A DNA stretch of 64,000 bases from Pedobacter endophyticus (GCF_015679185.1 NZ_CP064939.1:4154001-4218000); one strand, 5' to 3'. Shown: positions 24,591 through 33,231, counted from the stretch's first letter. A program made the numbers and translations. Notes: generated by a model not told the origin, from the letters alone.

Positions 24591-26426
24591 CTATCCCTTT
24601 TCAAACTTCTTATCCAGCTCGCCCAGGGTTATAGTTTGTATTACTGGTTTTCCGTTTACACCAAAGTTAGGCGTTTTGCAGGCGAAAAGTTCATCAATTA
24701 AGGTGTTCATCTCTTCCTGGCCCAAGGCTGTGCCTGCTTTTATGGCGCTGTTCTTGGCCAATGTTCTCGCCAGGCTATCTCTTTTTGTTAACTTTAATTC
24801 TTGTTGAGAGTTTTTAAAACCTTCGATTAATTGCTCAAATAACTGCGTTTCGTTAATGTTGCTGGTGCCCAAATCTACGGGGACTCCTTCAACTACCAAC
24901 GTGTTTTTGCCAAATTCGCGTACATCAAAACCCAAACTTTTTATATCGTCCAATAAACTTTTTGCCAATTCAAAATCGTTGGCGTTCAGGGTAATCGTCT
25001 GCGGAAACAAGCTCTGTTGCGAAGCGCCCTTGCGATCATCTAAATGTACGAGGAAACGTTCATAAAGGATGCGTTCGTGTGCCATTTGTTGATCGATAAC
25101 CATTAATCCCGATTTGATTTGCGAAACAATATAGCGATTGTGCAGTTGCATGTATTGCTTCTGTTTGGTTTCAATTGGCTCTTCGGTATAAAACGAAGCT
25201 TGTTCTACAACGGGTTGCTCTACAATTTCATATAACGAACCCCAGTTTTTGGCGCTTGGTTTTGCCTCATAATTTCTTGGCGATGATGAATAGCCCGAAG
25301 CGCCGCTGTTGTCGGTTGCAAAAGGATTAAAATCGGGATTGAAATTGATACTCGGCGGAACAATATCCTCAACCGCTTTTTGGGTAATCATATTGCTAAA
25401 GCCTGTTTCCTGATCAAAATCCAGGGTTGGCGAAATGTTGTACCGGCCAATAGAGCGTTTTACTGCCGATTTTAAGATGGCATATATCGATTTTTCATCA
25501 AGGTATTTAATCTCCGTTTTGGTCGGATGAACATTCACGTCGATTTTTGAAGGGTCGATCTCAATAAACAAAACGTACAGCGGGTAACTGTCGTCTGGAA
25601 GAAGATCGTCGAAAGCCGAGCTTACCGCGTGGTTTAAGTAAGGATCTTTAATAAACCTGTTATTTACGAAAAAGAACTGTTCGCCACGCGTTTTTTTGGC
25701 GAAAGCGGGCTTGCCAATGTAACCTTTAAGGTTGATAATGGTAGTTTCTTCTTCAACCGGAACGAGGCGTTCGTTGTAATTATTGCCGAAGAGATGCACA
25801 ATACGTTGTTTTAAGTTCCCTTTTGGCAGGTTGAAAATCTCCGTTCCATCGTGGTGCAAACTGAAAAATACCGCCGGATGCGCAAGGGCGACGCGTTGAA
25901 ATTCATCGATAATATGACGCATCTCAACGGGATTGCTCTTTAAAAAATTGCGACGGGCAGGGGTATTGAAAAATAAGTTTTTTATGGCAATTTGCGTACC
26001 CGCGGGGGTGGCAACAGGTTCTTGTTTGGTAACAACAGCGCCCTCGATCGAGATACACGTACCAATTTCGTCTTCGTGCCTGCGGGTTTTCATCTCCACC
26101 TGTGCAATTGCAGCTATGGAGGCCATGGCCTCGCCGCGAAAGCCCATTGTGCGGATCGCAAAAAGATCTTCTGCTTTTTTAACTTTCGAAGTAGCGTGGC
26201 GCTCAAAGCACATTCGGGCGTCGGTTACGCTCATTCCACAGCCATTATCGATAATCTGAATCAGCGCCTTTCCCGCATCTTTAATTACCAACTGAATCTT
26301 ATCCGCACCGGCATCGATCGAGTTTTCGAGCAATTCCTTAACTGCAGAGGCCGGTCGTTGTACAACTTCTCCGGCAGCAATTTGATTGGCAACGGCATCG
26401 GGCAATAAGTGGATAATATCAGTCAT
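24591..26426 (-). CDS. mutL: DNA mismatch repair protein MutL
   Basis: The ATG at 26426 gives the canonical MTDIIHLLPDAVANQIAAGE start (611 residues); a GTG/ATG four codons upstream is less likely. GHKL ATPase motifs are clear: VKELLENSIDAGA, DNGCGM, MGFRGEA and TPARRNFLKS. The C-terminal dimerisation region contains DQQMAHERILYE, which corresponds to the endonuclease motif DQHA-x2-E-x4-E but with His to Gln and Ala to Met changes. The nicking activity may therefore be altered or use another ligand. It couples MutS recognition to strand incision. Stand-alone transcription unit. Confidence 0.96.
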   Translation of the reverse strand: MTDIIHLLPDAVANQIAAGEVVQRPASAVKELLENSIDAGADKIQLVIKDAGKALIQIIDNGCGMSVTDARMCFERHATSKVKKAEDLFAIRTMGFRGEAMASIAAIAQVEMKTRRHEDEIGTCISIEGAVVTKQEPVATPAGTQIAIKNLFFNTPARRNFLKSNPVEMRHIIDEFQRVALAHPAVFFSLHHDGTEIFNLPKGNLKQRIVHLFGNNYNERLVPVEEETTIINLKGYIGKPAFAKKTRGEQFFFVNNRFIKDPYLNHAVSSAFDDLLPDDSYPLYVLFIEIDPSKIDVNVHPTKTEIKYLDEKSIYAILKSAVKRSIGRYNISPTLDFDQETGFSNMITQKAVEDIVPPSINFNPDFNPFATDNSGASGYSSSPRNYEAKPSAKNWGSLYEIVEQPVVEQASFYTEEPIETKQKQYMQLHNRYIVSQIKSGLMVIDQQMAHERILYERFLVHLDDRKGASQQSLFPQTITLNANDFELAKSLLDDIKSLGFDVREFGKNTLVVEGVPVDLGTSNINETQLFEQLIEGFKNSQQELKLTKRDSLARTLAKNSAIKAGTALGQEEMNTLIDELFACKTPNFGVNGKPVIQTITLGELDKKFEKG

Positions 26427-26589
26427 GTATGTGGGCAATGTGAATTTGCTAAATTATGGAAAATAAGCTTAAGGATAGGGATTTGTTTAAAACTCAACAT
26501 GTAAATGACTGGGAACGGTTAACCCCGACCATAACCACCCGTTAGATCGAATCCCGATTTTTATAGGGAGATATGGCTCTTTAACATAC

Positions 26590-26809
26590 ATTTACTAGTG
26601 CTTAGCTAACAGATTTCTCCTTTCGCTAAAAAAGCTCCGGTTAGAATGACGGAGAACGGGTAATAACCGGCACGCTGGTCGAGATTTTGATTTTTAATCC
26701 AACTGGCATTAGTACTTAGTCAACAGATTTGTCTCCCCGCTGGAAAAATCAGGATTCGCAATGACGGAGAACGGATCATAACCGCCACGCTGGTCGAGAT
26801 TTGCAATCT
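26590..26809. repeat. Two imperfect direct repeats of about 105 bp
   Basis: Copies at about 26590-26699 and 26708-26809 share gtNcttagNNaacagattt, gaatgacggagaacgg and acgctggtcgagattt in the same order. They fill the 470-bp gap between mutL and the TPR gene. No coding potential is seen. Confidence 0.7.
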
Positions 26810-26854
26810 TGACCTATCTAGATTTTGATTTTTAATCCCGACTAACGGCCATAA

Positions 26855-26882
26855 AAAAAGACCATCGTTCGATGGTCTTTTT
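26855..26882. terminator. Intrinsic terminator of the TPR gene
   Basis: AAAAAGACCATCG pairs perfectly with CGATGGTCTTTTT around a tiny loop, with A and T runs on either side, so it can act on both strands. It lies just downstream of the TPR gene on the minus strand. Confidence 0.92.
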
Positions 26883-26902
26883 AAAATTATAATGAGTTTT
26901 GT

Positions 26903-27568
26903 TTATTTAACTTGTTGTTGTGCTCTGGCAATATAAGCGTCTATCAATTGCGCTTCAGCACTTTCAGGGTATTGTGTTTTGATTTTGGTATAAGCATCAA
27001 CGGCGCTACTAAAATCCTTTAGGTTTTCGTTAACCAGGCCCAATTTTTTCAAAAACATCGGCGAAGTAAATTTGCTTGCCTTATCTGATGCTTTTTTGTA
27101 ATAAGTTGCCGCTTGTTTGTAATCTTTCAATTCGCTGTAAGCATCTCCCAATAAGCCTAAAGCCAAGGGATCTGCAACCGGGCTGCCAGTAGCGCTATAT
27201 TTGCTTAACGCCTCAACCGCTTGTTTGTATTCGCCTTTGCGCAAATAAATACCTCCTAAATATAAGTTGGCAAGATTAGCCGATTTTGTATTGTCGTATT
27301 CTTCAGCAATCTGCTCCAAACCTGGGTAGCCACTTTCGCCCTTAACGGCTTTGTTCGATAAAGAATCTACGCCGATATATTGCTCTGCCTTAAACATTTT
27401 GCTTGCAGCTTCTTCGGCACGGCCTTTTAAATAAACACCTTGGTACCAAAGATATACTAAGATTAATAAAACTACAGCACCTGCAATGAACAGTAAGCTC
27501 TTGTTATTTTCCTGTAAGAAAGAACCTTTTTTAACGGGTTGAATTGTCTGGTTATCTGTTTTAGACAT
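26903..27568 (-). CDS. Membrane-anchored TPR protein (YfgM-like)
   Basis: 221 residues: a short cytoplasmic N-terminus, one membrane helix (about 28-46), then tetratricopeptide repeats (ANLYLGGIYLRKGEYKQAVEAL, LGLLGDAYSELKDYKQAATYYKKA, KLGLVNENLKDFSSAVDAY) and a final helix DAYIARAQQQ. This matches the YfgM/ancillary SecYEG translocon type, thought to help periplasmic chaperone networks. A perfect TAnnTTTG promoter octamer lies upstream and a strong terminator downstream, so it is monocistronic. Confidence 0.88.
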   Translation of the reverse strand: MSKTDNQTIQPVKKGSFLQENNKSLLFIAGAVVLLILVYLWYQGVYLKGRAEEAASKMFKAEQYIGVDSLSNKAVKGESGYPGLEQIAEEYDNTKSANLANLYLGGIYLRKGEYKQAVEALSKYSATGSPVADPLALGLLGDAYSELKDYKQAATYYKKASDKASKFTSPMFLKKLGLVNENLKDFSSAVDAYTKIKTQYPESAEAQLIDAYIARAQQQVK

Positions 27569-27591
27569 GTTTGTTTAAAAAATTAAGATTG

Positions 27592-27599
27592 CAAAAATA
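27592..27599 (-). promoter_or_regulatory. Bacteroidota -7 promoter element for the TPR gene
   Basis: TATTTTTG on the minus strand (plus strand caaaaata) is a perfect match to TAnnTTTG, 24 bases upstream of the start codon. Confidence 0.6.
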
Positions 27600-27687
27600 C
27601 ATTTTTCAATCAAAGTATCAACCTTTATTTTGAAGTATTTGATTAATCATTAATGAATTAGCCAACAGGCTAACCAAAACATATTTG

Positions 27688-28098
27688 CTATCTTCGTAAT
27701 AGACTGATGAGTGCATTAAACCAGGTTTGGTTATCGCTAAAAATGCCCGAATGGTTAATGATGAGGTAAATGGTTTGACTTTCGGTGCGACTGATTGTTG
27801 ATTTAATGCGGAGTGGTTGCCAGAATAAGCCCAGGTTTTTTACCGATGAGGCGGGAAACAGTTCGTCGAAACCCATGTAAACCTCTTCGATGTGCGAAAT
27901 GGGAACTTCCAATTGTTCATCGCCGGTAATAAAGATACCGTTCGATGCCAGCAAAATGCTTCCCTCGTGCCTGTGATTGGGCTTTAGAAACGAAAATAAC
28001 CCCGCAAGTTTTTTATACCAGCTTAAGCTTCTACTTTCGGTAAGCTCATGATCAAATGACCAAAGAACGTTACCCTCTAACATTTTTTGTGCAACCAT
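27688..28098 (-). CDS. Hypothetical protein, possibly PH/GRAM-like
   Basis: 136 residues without signal peptide or membrane helix. Alternating strands (GSILLASNGIFITGDEQLEVPISHIEEVYMG ... IYLIINHSG) and a C-terminal amphipathic helix (NQTWFNALISLL) give the outline of a small pleckstrin/GRAM-like sandwich; this is inferred from pattern only. The gene is divergent from recF, sharing a roughly 100-bp intergenic region, and may be involved in nothing related to recF. No family is firmly recognised. Confidence 0.7.
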   Translation of the reverse strand: MVAQKMLEGNVLWSFDHELTESRSLSWYKKLAGLFSFLKPNHRHEGSILLASNGIFITGDEQLEVPISHIEEVYMGFDELFPASSVKNLGLFWQPLRIKSTISRTESQTIYLIINHSGIFSDNQTWFNALISLLRR

Positions 28099-28186
28099 AC
28101 CATTTTCCTTCGCAATGAAAGTACAATTTTTTTAAATCTTATCAACGATTATTTTTAACATTCGATATTTAGCGGGTAAAAAAGGG

Positions 28187-28194
28187 TAAATTTG
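28187..28194 (+). promoter_or_regulatory. Bacteroidota -7 promoter element for recF
   Basis: TAAATTTG matches TAnnTTTG exactly. It ends only 10 bases before the recF ATG, implying a nearly leaderless transcript if used. Confidence 0.55.
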
Positions 28195-28204
28195 TGACAT
28201 ATTT

Positions 28205-29308
28205 ATGTGGTTAAAAAACGTCACCCTTTTAAATTTCAAAAATTATAGCGATGCTGATGTTCACTTCTCTGAAACCGTGAATGTTTTTACAGGTAATAAC
28301 GGATCGGGCAAAACCAACATGCTCGATGCCATTCACTACCTGTGTTTATGCAAAAGTTATTTTAACCCGATTGACGGGCAGCAGATAAAAAGCGGTGAGG
28401 ACGTGTTCATGATTCAGGGCGATTTCGACCGGAGTAAAAAGAACGAAAAGGTTAGCTGCGGCGTAAAACGCAACCAGAAAAAACAATTTAAGCGCAATAA
28501 AAAAGAATACGAAAAACTCGCTGATCATATCGGTTTGTTTCCTGTGGTCATGGTTTCTCCATACGATGTCAACCTGATTATGGAAGGCAGCGAAGAGCGC
28601 AGAAAGTTTATAGATAACGTAATTTCGCAAACCGATTCGCATTATCTCGATCAGCTGATTACCTACAACCGCGTGCTTGCAAACAGAAATGCACTTTTAA
28701 AGCAAATTGCAATTACGAAAAGATACGACCCTACTTTGCTCGAGATTTTGGATGAGCAGTTGGTAACGGCCGGCAATAAGATCTTTGCCACACGCAAGGC
28801 CTTTATGGATGAGTTTATTTTGCTGTTTAACCAATATTATATCTACCTTACGGATAACAATGAAAGGGTAGAACTCAACTATCAATCGCAATTAAACGAG
28901 AACAGCTTCGAGGATTTGCTAAAGAAATCTGTAGAAAAAGACCGGGTTTTAGAACGTACAACAACCGGGATACATAAAGATGAGCTGGTATTTTCGATCG
29001 CTGAAATGCCACTTAAAAAATTTGGGTCTCAAGGACAACAAAAATCGTTTTTGATAGCACTCAAACTGGCACAATATGCCTATTTGGCAAAAAATAAAGG
29101 CTTTAAACCGCTTCTTTTGTTAGATGATATTTTTGATAAATTAGACGACAACCGCGTTCAAAAGCTAATGCAAATGGTGTCGCACCACGATTTCGGTCAA
29201 ATATTTATTACCGATACGGGCATTGAAAGAGTAAAATCAATTTTTAATAGAATAGACGTTGATGCAACGTTTTTTGAAGTAACGGAAGGACAAATAAAAA
29301 ATGCGTAA
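28205..29308 (+). CDS. recF: DNA replication/repair protein RecF
   Basis: 367 residues, full family length. Walker A GNNGSGKTN at 30-38, the RecF-specific DGQQIKSG and VSPYDVNLIMEGSEERRKFID blocks, signature FGSQGQQKSFLIALKLAQ and Walker B PLLLLDDIFDKLDDNR. The SMC-like ATPase binds gapped DNA and loads RecA with RecOR. It overlaps the following DUF721 gene by 8 bp, a recF-dciA-like order widely conserved near replication genes. Confidence 0.97.
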   Translation: MWLKNVTLLNFKNYSDADVHFSETVNVFTGNNGSGKTNMLDAIHYLCLCKSYFNPIDGQQIKSGEDVFMIQGDFDRSKKNEKVSCGVKRNQKKQFKRNKKEYEKLADHIGLFPVVMVSPYDVNLIMEGSEERRKFIDNVISQTDSHYLDQLITYNRVLANRNALLKQIAITKRYDPTLLEILDEQLVTAGNKIFATRKAFMDEFILLFNQYYIYLTDNNERVELNYQSQLNENSFEDLLKKSVEKDRVLERTTTGIHKDELVFSIAEMPLKKFGSQGQQKSFLIALKLAQYAYLAKNKGFKPLLLLDDIFDKLDDNRVQKLMQMVSHHDFGQIFITDTGIERVKSIFNRIDVDATFFEVTEGQIKNA

Positions 29309-29591
29309 ACCCAACGATTTAACCATGAAAGATGCCGTTAGCAAAATGCTCGATGTGTATCGTTTACGTCGTAAATTTGATGAAACCTCTATTTTAGCGC
29401 TATGGCCCGAAATTATGGGCACCGCTATTGCCAACCGCACTACACAAATTTATATCCGCGATAAGAAACTATTTATCAGAATAGAATCATCAGTAATCAA
29501 AAACGAATTGGTGATGGTTAGACAGGGGATTATCCAGAAATTGAATGAGCATGCTGGAAGCGAGGTAATTACGGAGATGGTTTTGTTATAA
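29301..29591 (+). CDS. DUF721 (DciA-like) protein
   Basis: 96 residues covering only the DUF721 domain: MLDVYRLRRKFDETSILALWPEIMG, then TTQIYIRDKKLFIRIESSV and LVMVRQGIIQKLNE. Family members include DciA, which loads the replicative helicase DnaB in bacteria lacking DnaC. Its 8-bp overlap with recF implies coupled translation. It is shorter than DciA of Proteobacteria, as usual for Bacteroidota. Confidence 0.88.
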   Translation: MRKPNDLTMKDAVSKMLDVYRLRRKFDETSILALWPEIMGTAIANRTTQIYIRDKKLFIRIESSVIKNELVMVRQGIIQKLNEHAGSEVITEMVLL

Positions 29592-29636
29592 ACGCCGAAA
29601 CTAGTGCCATGCGCTGTTACCTCTCCAGTTGTGAAA

Positions 29637-30149
29637 TCAAAACTCGTACATGTTAGCTCCCCGCAGGTTTTCAATGGCGATGAGTGCATCAGCCCTTAAG
29701 GTATAGTTCATCCTCATTTCTTCTTCCTGGGCTTCTAAAGACTCAAACCCATATTGATTAAGGAATTTTTGGGTGTGCAAATAATATTCCCCTAAAAAGT
29801 CGGTCATCGATTTAATATCAGCATCTAAGCCTTGGTTTTCGAGGTTAAACCGGCAAGAGCTCTTGTACGAAACAAGTATGTCGCCCGCGTCCTCTTCTAC
29901 TTCCACGCCATGAAGCTCAACAGTCCAGCCATTTGGATCATCGCTAGAGATAATTGTTTCCTCCCATTCTACTCCTCCAACAGTAGAAAGGATATCAAAC
30001 GAAATAACCATTGTTTTTAATGAGTCGACCACGCTGCACTTAAATTCAAAGCCCGAACTATAGCTGTGACCGTTATGACTTTCGGCTAAATGCGCTTCGT
30101 TAAAAATATATTTGGTTACGGTGATGGGCTGTAGGTTAAATATTTTCAT
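29637..30149 (-). CDS. Hypothetical 170-residue protein
   Basis: A soluble acidic protein with beta-rich N-terminal half (KYIFNEAHLAESHNGHSYSSGFEFKCSV, WEETIISSDD) and helical C-terminal part (MTDFLGEYYLHTQKFLNQYGF, ALIAIENLR). No signal peptide, no recognised domain. It is convergent with the DUF721 gene, and its own start region carries a strong bidirectional hairpin upstream. The role is unknown. Confidence 0.7.
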   Translation of the reverse strand: MKIFNLQPITVTKYIFNEAHLAESHNGHSYSSGFEFKCSVVDSLKTMVISFDILSTVGGVEWEETIISSDDPNGWTVELHGVEVEEDAGDILVSYKSSCRFNLENQGLDADIKSMTDFLGEYYLHTQKFLNQYGFESLEAQEEEMRMNYTLRADALIAIENLRGANMYEF

Positions 30150-30162
30150 CGCTACAATATTA

Positions 30163-30207
30163 AAATAAATAGGCTGATAAAAACTAATTTATCAGCCTAT
30201 TTATTTT
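30163..30207. terminator. Bidirectional hairpin terminator
   Basis: AAATAAATAGGCTGATAAA pairs with TTTATCAGCCTATTTATTT around a short loop. It lies downstream of the small membrane lipoprotein (minus strand), just before the next minus gene's start. Confidence 0.9.
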
Positions 30208-30240
30208 GCGTTCAGAAACCCCCAAAGGGTTGGATTTTAC

Positions 30241-30417
30241 TTAGCCTCTTCCGCCGCCAAATATTTTGGCCAGGATCCAAATGAGTAGTGCAACTACGAC
30301 TACAACTATAATAATACCCGACCAAACGCCGGCTTTAAAAATACCTCCAACAAGTTCACAACTTGATAAAGTACTGCATAAAAATGCGATTAGTGCTAAA
30401 TGGGATGCTTTTTTCAT
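30241..30417 (-). CDS. Small lipoprotein with one membrane helix
   Basis: 58 residues from the ATG at 30417 (MKKASHLA); a Met two codons upstream is also possible. A lipobox LSSC ends the signal sequence, followed by a short spacer, a strongly hydrophobic helix (GIIIVVVVVALLIWILAKIF) and a glycine-rich end GGGRG. Tiny proteins of this kind are common in Bacteroidota and are often mislabelled. Function is unknown. It is followed by a strong terminator. Confidence 0.7.
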   Translation of the reverse strand: MKKASHLALIAFLCSTLSSCELVGGIFKAGVWSGIIIVVVVVALLIWILAKIFGGGRG

Positions 30418-30540
30418 AATCATGTTAATTTGTATAACCTAACATTAATCGTTGAAAAAAGTTTTACACGACCCTTATTTGTCTCATGTTCTGATTACAG
30501 AAGGTTGTGTACAACCCCCGCCTGAGCGGACGGGCAGGTG

Positions 30541-30719
30541 ATGCTATTAAGTTAAGCTTGTCAATTGTCATCAGATAGCTATCGGATCTGAGCGGAGTCG
30601 AAGACCCTTTCTATAGGATAAAACGAAAAATATCTGTCCTTCGACTGAGCCTGTGTTGAGCGTAGTCGAAATGCTCAGGATGACAATATTTTTTCGCTTT
30701 ATCCTTAACTTAATAGCAT
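30541..30719. mobile_element. MITE-like element, 16-bp perfect terminal inverted repeats
   Basis: ATGCTATTAAGTTAAG (30541-30556) and its exact complement CTTAACTTAATAGCAT (30704-30719) bound 179 bp. Inside, AGGATAAAACGAAAAATAT (from 30615) pairs with ATATTTTTTCGCTTTATCCT, and a CTTCGACT...AGTCGAA/TCAGGATGAC core forms nested stems. No transposase is encoded. A related but decayed copy lies at 41537-41745. Confidence 0.75.
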
Positions 30720-30775
30720 TGGGAAGGTCAGGTGATGTTGCCAGGTAGCTCCCGACCCTTTGCCCGGCCGCTTGG

Positions 30776-31552
30776 TTACTTCCCGTTTACCTTTAGCAGC
30801 TCAACCTCAAAAATTAATGCACTATAAGGCGGGATATCGGCACCTGCACCGCGTTCACCGTAGGCTAAATTGTAAGGGATAAAAAATCTGTATTTTGAAC
30901 CCGCTGGCATCAACTGTACTCCTTCCGTCCAACCGGCAATTACCCTGTTCAGCGGAAAGCTGATCGGTTCGCCACGATCGTAAGAGCTGTCGAATTGTTT
31001 TCCGTTTAGTAAAGTACCCTTATAATGTACCAATACCGAATCGGTAGCCGTAGGTTTAACCCCGGTTCCTGCTGTTATTACCTCATATTGCAGGCCGCTA
31101 GCCGTTGTTTGTACGCCAGCACGTTTTTTGTTCTCTTCTAAAAATGTTTGTCCTTCTTTTATCATGGGTGCATATTTAATTTTATTGGCTTCGGCCTCAG
31201 CCTTGTTTTTTACTGCCGATGCTTTGGTGATGGCTTCGTTTATGCATTGTTGAGCTTGCTCCTGCGTTAATATGGCTTTGCCACCCGCAAATGAATCTTT
31301 TAGCCCTCTTAAAAGCACCTCGTAATTTAAGGTAGAGAGACCGGTTGATTTTAAACTGGCGCCAATTGACGTTCCGAAAGCATAACTGGTTGAATCTAAA
31401 CTCGACTTTAAGCTCATTACAGCAGCGCTGGTAGTAGTTTTTTTGGTAATGGTGGTTTTCTTTGCAACAGGCTTTCTTACAGCGGTTTTGGTTTGTGCAA
31501 AAGAAGCAGCGGCCAATCCGGATAAGCAAGCCGCTAAGAAAATTCTTTTCAT
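30776..31552 (-). CDS. Exported FKBP-type peptidyl-prolyl isomerase (Mip/FkpA-like)
   Basis: 258 residues: signal peptide ending SFAQ (about 20), a Lys/Thr-rich linker, an FKBP_N dimerisation helix region (SYAFGTSIGASLKSTGL to about 140), and a C-terminal FKBP domain (VLVHYKGTLLNGKQFDSSYDRGEPISF, GWTEGVQLMPAGSKYRFFIP, LAYGERGAG, ALIFEVELL). Catalytic pocket residues Tyr, Phe, Asp, Trp and Tyr are in place. It acts in periplasmic protein folding. Located downstream of ndk on the same strand but separated by about 130 bp with a hairpin. Confidence 0.93.
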   Translation of the reverse strand: MKRIFLAACLSGLAAASFAQTKTAVRKPVAKKTTITKKTTTSAAVMSLKSSLDSTSYAFGTSIGASLKSTGLSTLNYEVLLRGLKDSFAGGKAILTQEQAQQCINEAITKASAVKNKAEAEANKIKYAPMIKEGQTFLEENKKRAGVQTTASGLQYEVITAGTGVKPTATDSVLVHYKGTLLNGKQFDSSYDRGEPISFPLNRVIAGWTEGVQLMPAGSKYRFFIPYNLAYGERGAGADIPPYSALIFEVELLKVNGK

Positions 31553-31633
31553 TTAGGTGTGAGTATTGTTATTGCTAACGATTAATTTGTTTGATTATTT
31601 TGGTGTGTAAGATACGAAATTGCCAAAAACAAT

Positions 31634-31658
31634 AAAACCCCGAAAAAATCGAGGTTTT
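31634..31658 (-). terminator. Hairpin downstream of ndk
   Basis: AAAACC-C-CGA pairs with TCG-A-GGTTTT (one mismatch) around an A-rich loop, 20 bases after the ndk stop on the minus strand. Confidence 0.65.
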
Positions 31659-31678
31659 AACAGTAAGTTCAGCTAAAT

Positions 31679-32098
31679 TTAGAAGCGCTCGTCGGCATTA
31701 AAAAAGAAGTTGCCTTCAATTTCGGCATTCTCGTCAGAATCTGATCCGTGAACAGCATTCGCATCAATAGATTTAGCATATTTTTGGCGAATTGTACCTT
31801 CTGCAGCTTCTGCAGGATTAGTAGCGCCAATTAATTTTCTAAAGTCCTCAATTGCATTCTCTTTCTCTAAAATTGCAGCAACAATAGGTCCTGAAGACAT
31901 AAAGCTTACCAAATCTTTATAGAAAGGACGCTCGGCATGAACAGCATAAAATTGACCTGCACTTTCTTCTGTAAGCTTAGTATATTTTAATGCGATGATT
32001 TTGAAACCAGCATTAGTAATGTCATTTATGATCGATCCGATGTGGCCGTTTGCAACCGCATCTGGCTTGATCATGGTAAAAGTTCTGTTAGTGCTCAT
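31679..32098 (-). CDS. ndk: Nucleoside-diphosphate kinase
   Basis: 139 residues, the typical family length. TFTMIKPDAVANGHIG opens the protein; AERPFYKDLVSFMSSGPIVA is the nucleotide-binding region; IRQKYAKSIDANAVHGSDS carries the active-site His in NAVHGSDS. It transfers gamma-phosphate between nucleoside triphosphates in the cytoplasm. A perfect TAnnTTTG element lies 25 bases upstream. Divergent from nrnA. Confidence 0.98.
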   Translation of the reverse strand: MSTNRTFTMIKPDAVANGHIGSIINDITNAGFKIIALKYTKLTEESAGQFYAVHAERPFYKDLVSFMSSGPIVAAILEKENAIEDFRKLIGATNPAEAAEGTIRQKYAKSIDANAVHGSDSDENAEIEGNFFFNADERF

Positions 32099-32122
32099 TG
32101 TGTTTTGATATCAATTTTTTTG

Positions 32123-32130
32123 CAAAAATA
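32123..32130 (-). promoter_or_regulatory. Bacteroidota -7 promoter element for ndk
   Basis: TATTTTTG on the minus strand (plus strand caaaaata), a perfect TAnnTTTG match 25 bases before the ATG. Confidence 0.65.
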
Positions 32131-32194
32131 CGTTTTAATTGATGAATATTAAAAGGATAACGTTTAAAAGCGCACATTAATATTAATTTTTACT

Positions 32195-32202
32195 TAGCTT
32201 TG
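32195..32202 (+). promoter_or_regulatory. Bacteroidota -7 promoter element for nrnA
   Basis: TAGCTTTG matches TAnnTTTG, 16 bases before the preferred ATG at 32218. This also argues against the alternative TTG start at 32200, which would overlap the promoter. Confidence 0.6.
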
Positions 32203-32217
32203 CCTCGCAAAAAATAT

Positions 32218-33231
32218 ATGTTGACACTAACTGAATTAAAAGCCTTACTGGCTACTCCACAACGAATTGTAATAACAACCCATCATAAGCCAGATGGCGA
32301 TGCAATGGGCTCGTCGTTAGGTTTGTACGGCTATTTGATTCAGAAAGGCCACCATGTTAAGGTGATTACGCCGACCGATTATCCGACGTTTTTGCACTGG
32401 ATGCCCAATAACGCTGATGTAATTATTTTTACCGAAGCACAGGAACAGGCCGCTAAACTGGTTGATGAAGCCTCGATTATTTTTTGTCTCGATTTTAACA
32501 CCCTGAGCCGCATTAATGAGCTTGGTGAACTCGTTAGAGCCGCAAAGGCGACAAAAGTAATGATCGATCATCATTTGGAGCCGGAAGATTTCGACGATTA
32601 TCGCCATTGGGATATCAATGCCTGTGCAGCTGCACAGTTGGTGTACGATTTTATTGTGAACCAATTGCAAGATGTTGACGGCATCAATAAAGATGTTGCA
32701 TCGTGTTTATATACGGGAATAATGACCGATTCAGGGTCCTTTCGTTTTCCATCTGCCACATCAGAAGTTTATCGCATCGCGGCAGATTTAATTGATTTAG
32801 GTGCCGAGCATTGGAAAATCCATCAGTTGGTTTACGATAATGCCAGTGAAAATCGCATCCGTTTTTTAGGTTATTGCCTATCCAACAAGTTGGAGGTGAT
32901 CAGGGAGTACAATACAGCTATCATTTCGGTTACCAAAGAGGAGCTTGCAAAATATCAAAGCGCTACCGGCGATACCGAAGGGGTAGTGAATTATGCGTTA
33001 TCTATTAACGGTATTAAGTTGGCCGCCTTAATTATAGAGCGCACGGATAAGATTAAATTATCGGTGAGATCTACAGGCGATTTTCCGGCCAATGAGATCT
33101 GCAAAAAATATTTCAACGGCGGCGGGCACAGAAATGCCGCTGGTGGAGCTGCGGAAAAACCATTGGCAGAGGTTGTAGCCGAGTTTAAGTCAATTTTAGA
33201 AGAATATAAAGAACAGTTGCTTGCTAGTTGA
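32218..33231 (+). CDS. nrnA: Bifunctional oligoribonuclease / pAp phosphatase NrnA-like (DHH family)
   Basis: 337 residues from the ATG at 32218. DHH domain: THHKPDGDAMGSSLG, FCLDFN, MIDHHLEP (the DHH triad) and YTGIMTDSGSFRF. DHHA1 domain: IKLSVRSTGDFPANEIC and FNGGGHRNAAGGA. It degrades nanoRNA to mononucleotides and dephosphorylates 3'-phosphoadenosine 5'-phosphate. Bacteroidota lack Orn, so this activity is central. It is divergent from ndk and upstream of the FKBP lipoproteins. Confidence 0.93.
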   Translation: MLTLTELKALLATPQRIVITTHHKPDGDAMGSSLGLYGYLIQKGHHVKVITPTDYPTFLHWMPNNADVIIFTEAQEQAAKLVDEASIIFCLDFNTLSRINELGELVRAAKATKVMIDHHLEPEDFDDYRHWDINACAAAQLVYDFIVNQLQDVDGINKDVASCLYTGIMTDSGSFRFPSATSEVYRIAADLIDLGAEHWKIHQLVYDNASENRIRFLGYCLSNKLEVIREYNTAIISVTKEELAKYQSATGDTEGVVNYALSINGIKLAALIIERTDKIKLSVRSTGDFPANEICKKYFNGGGHRNAAGGAAEKPLAEVVAEFKSILEEYKEQLLAS

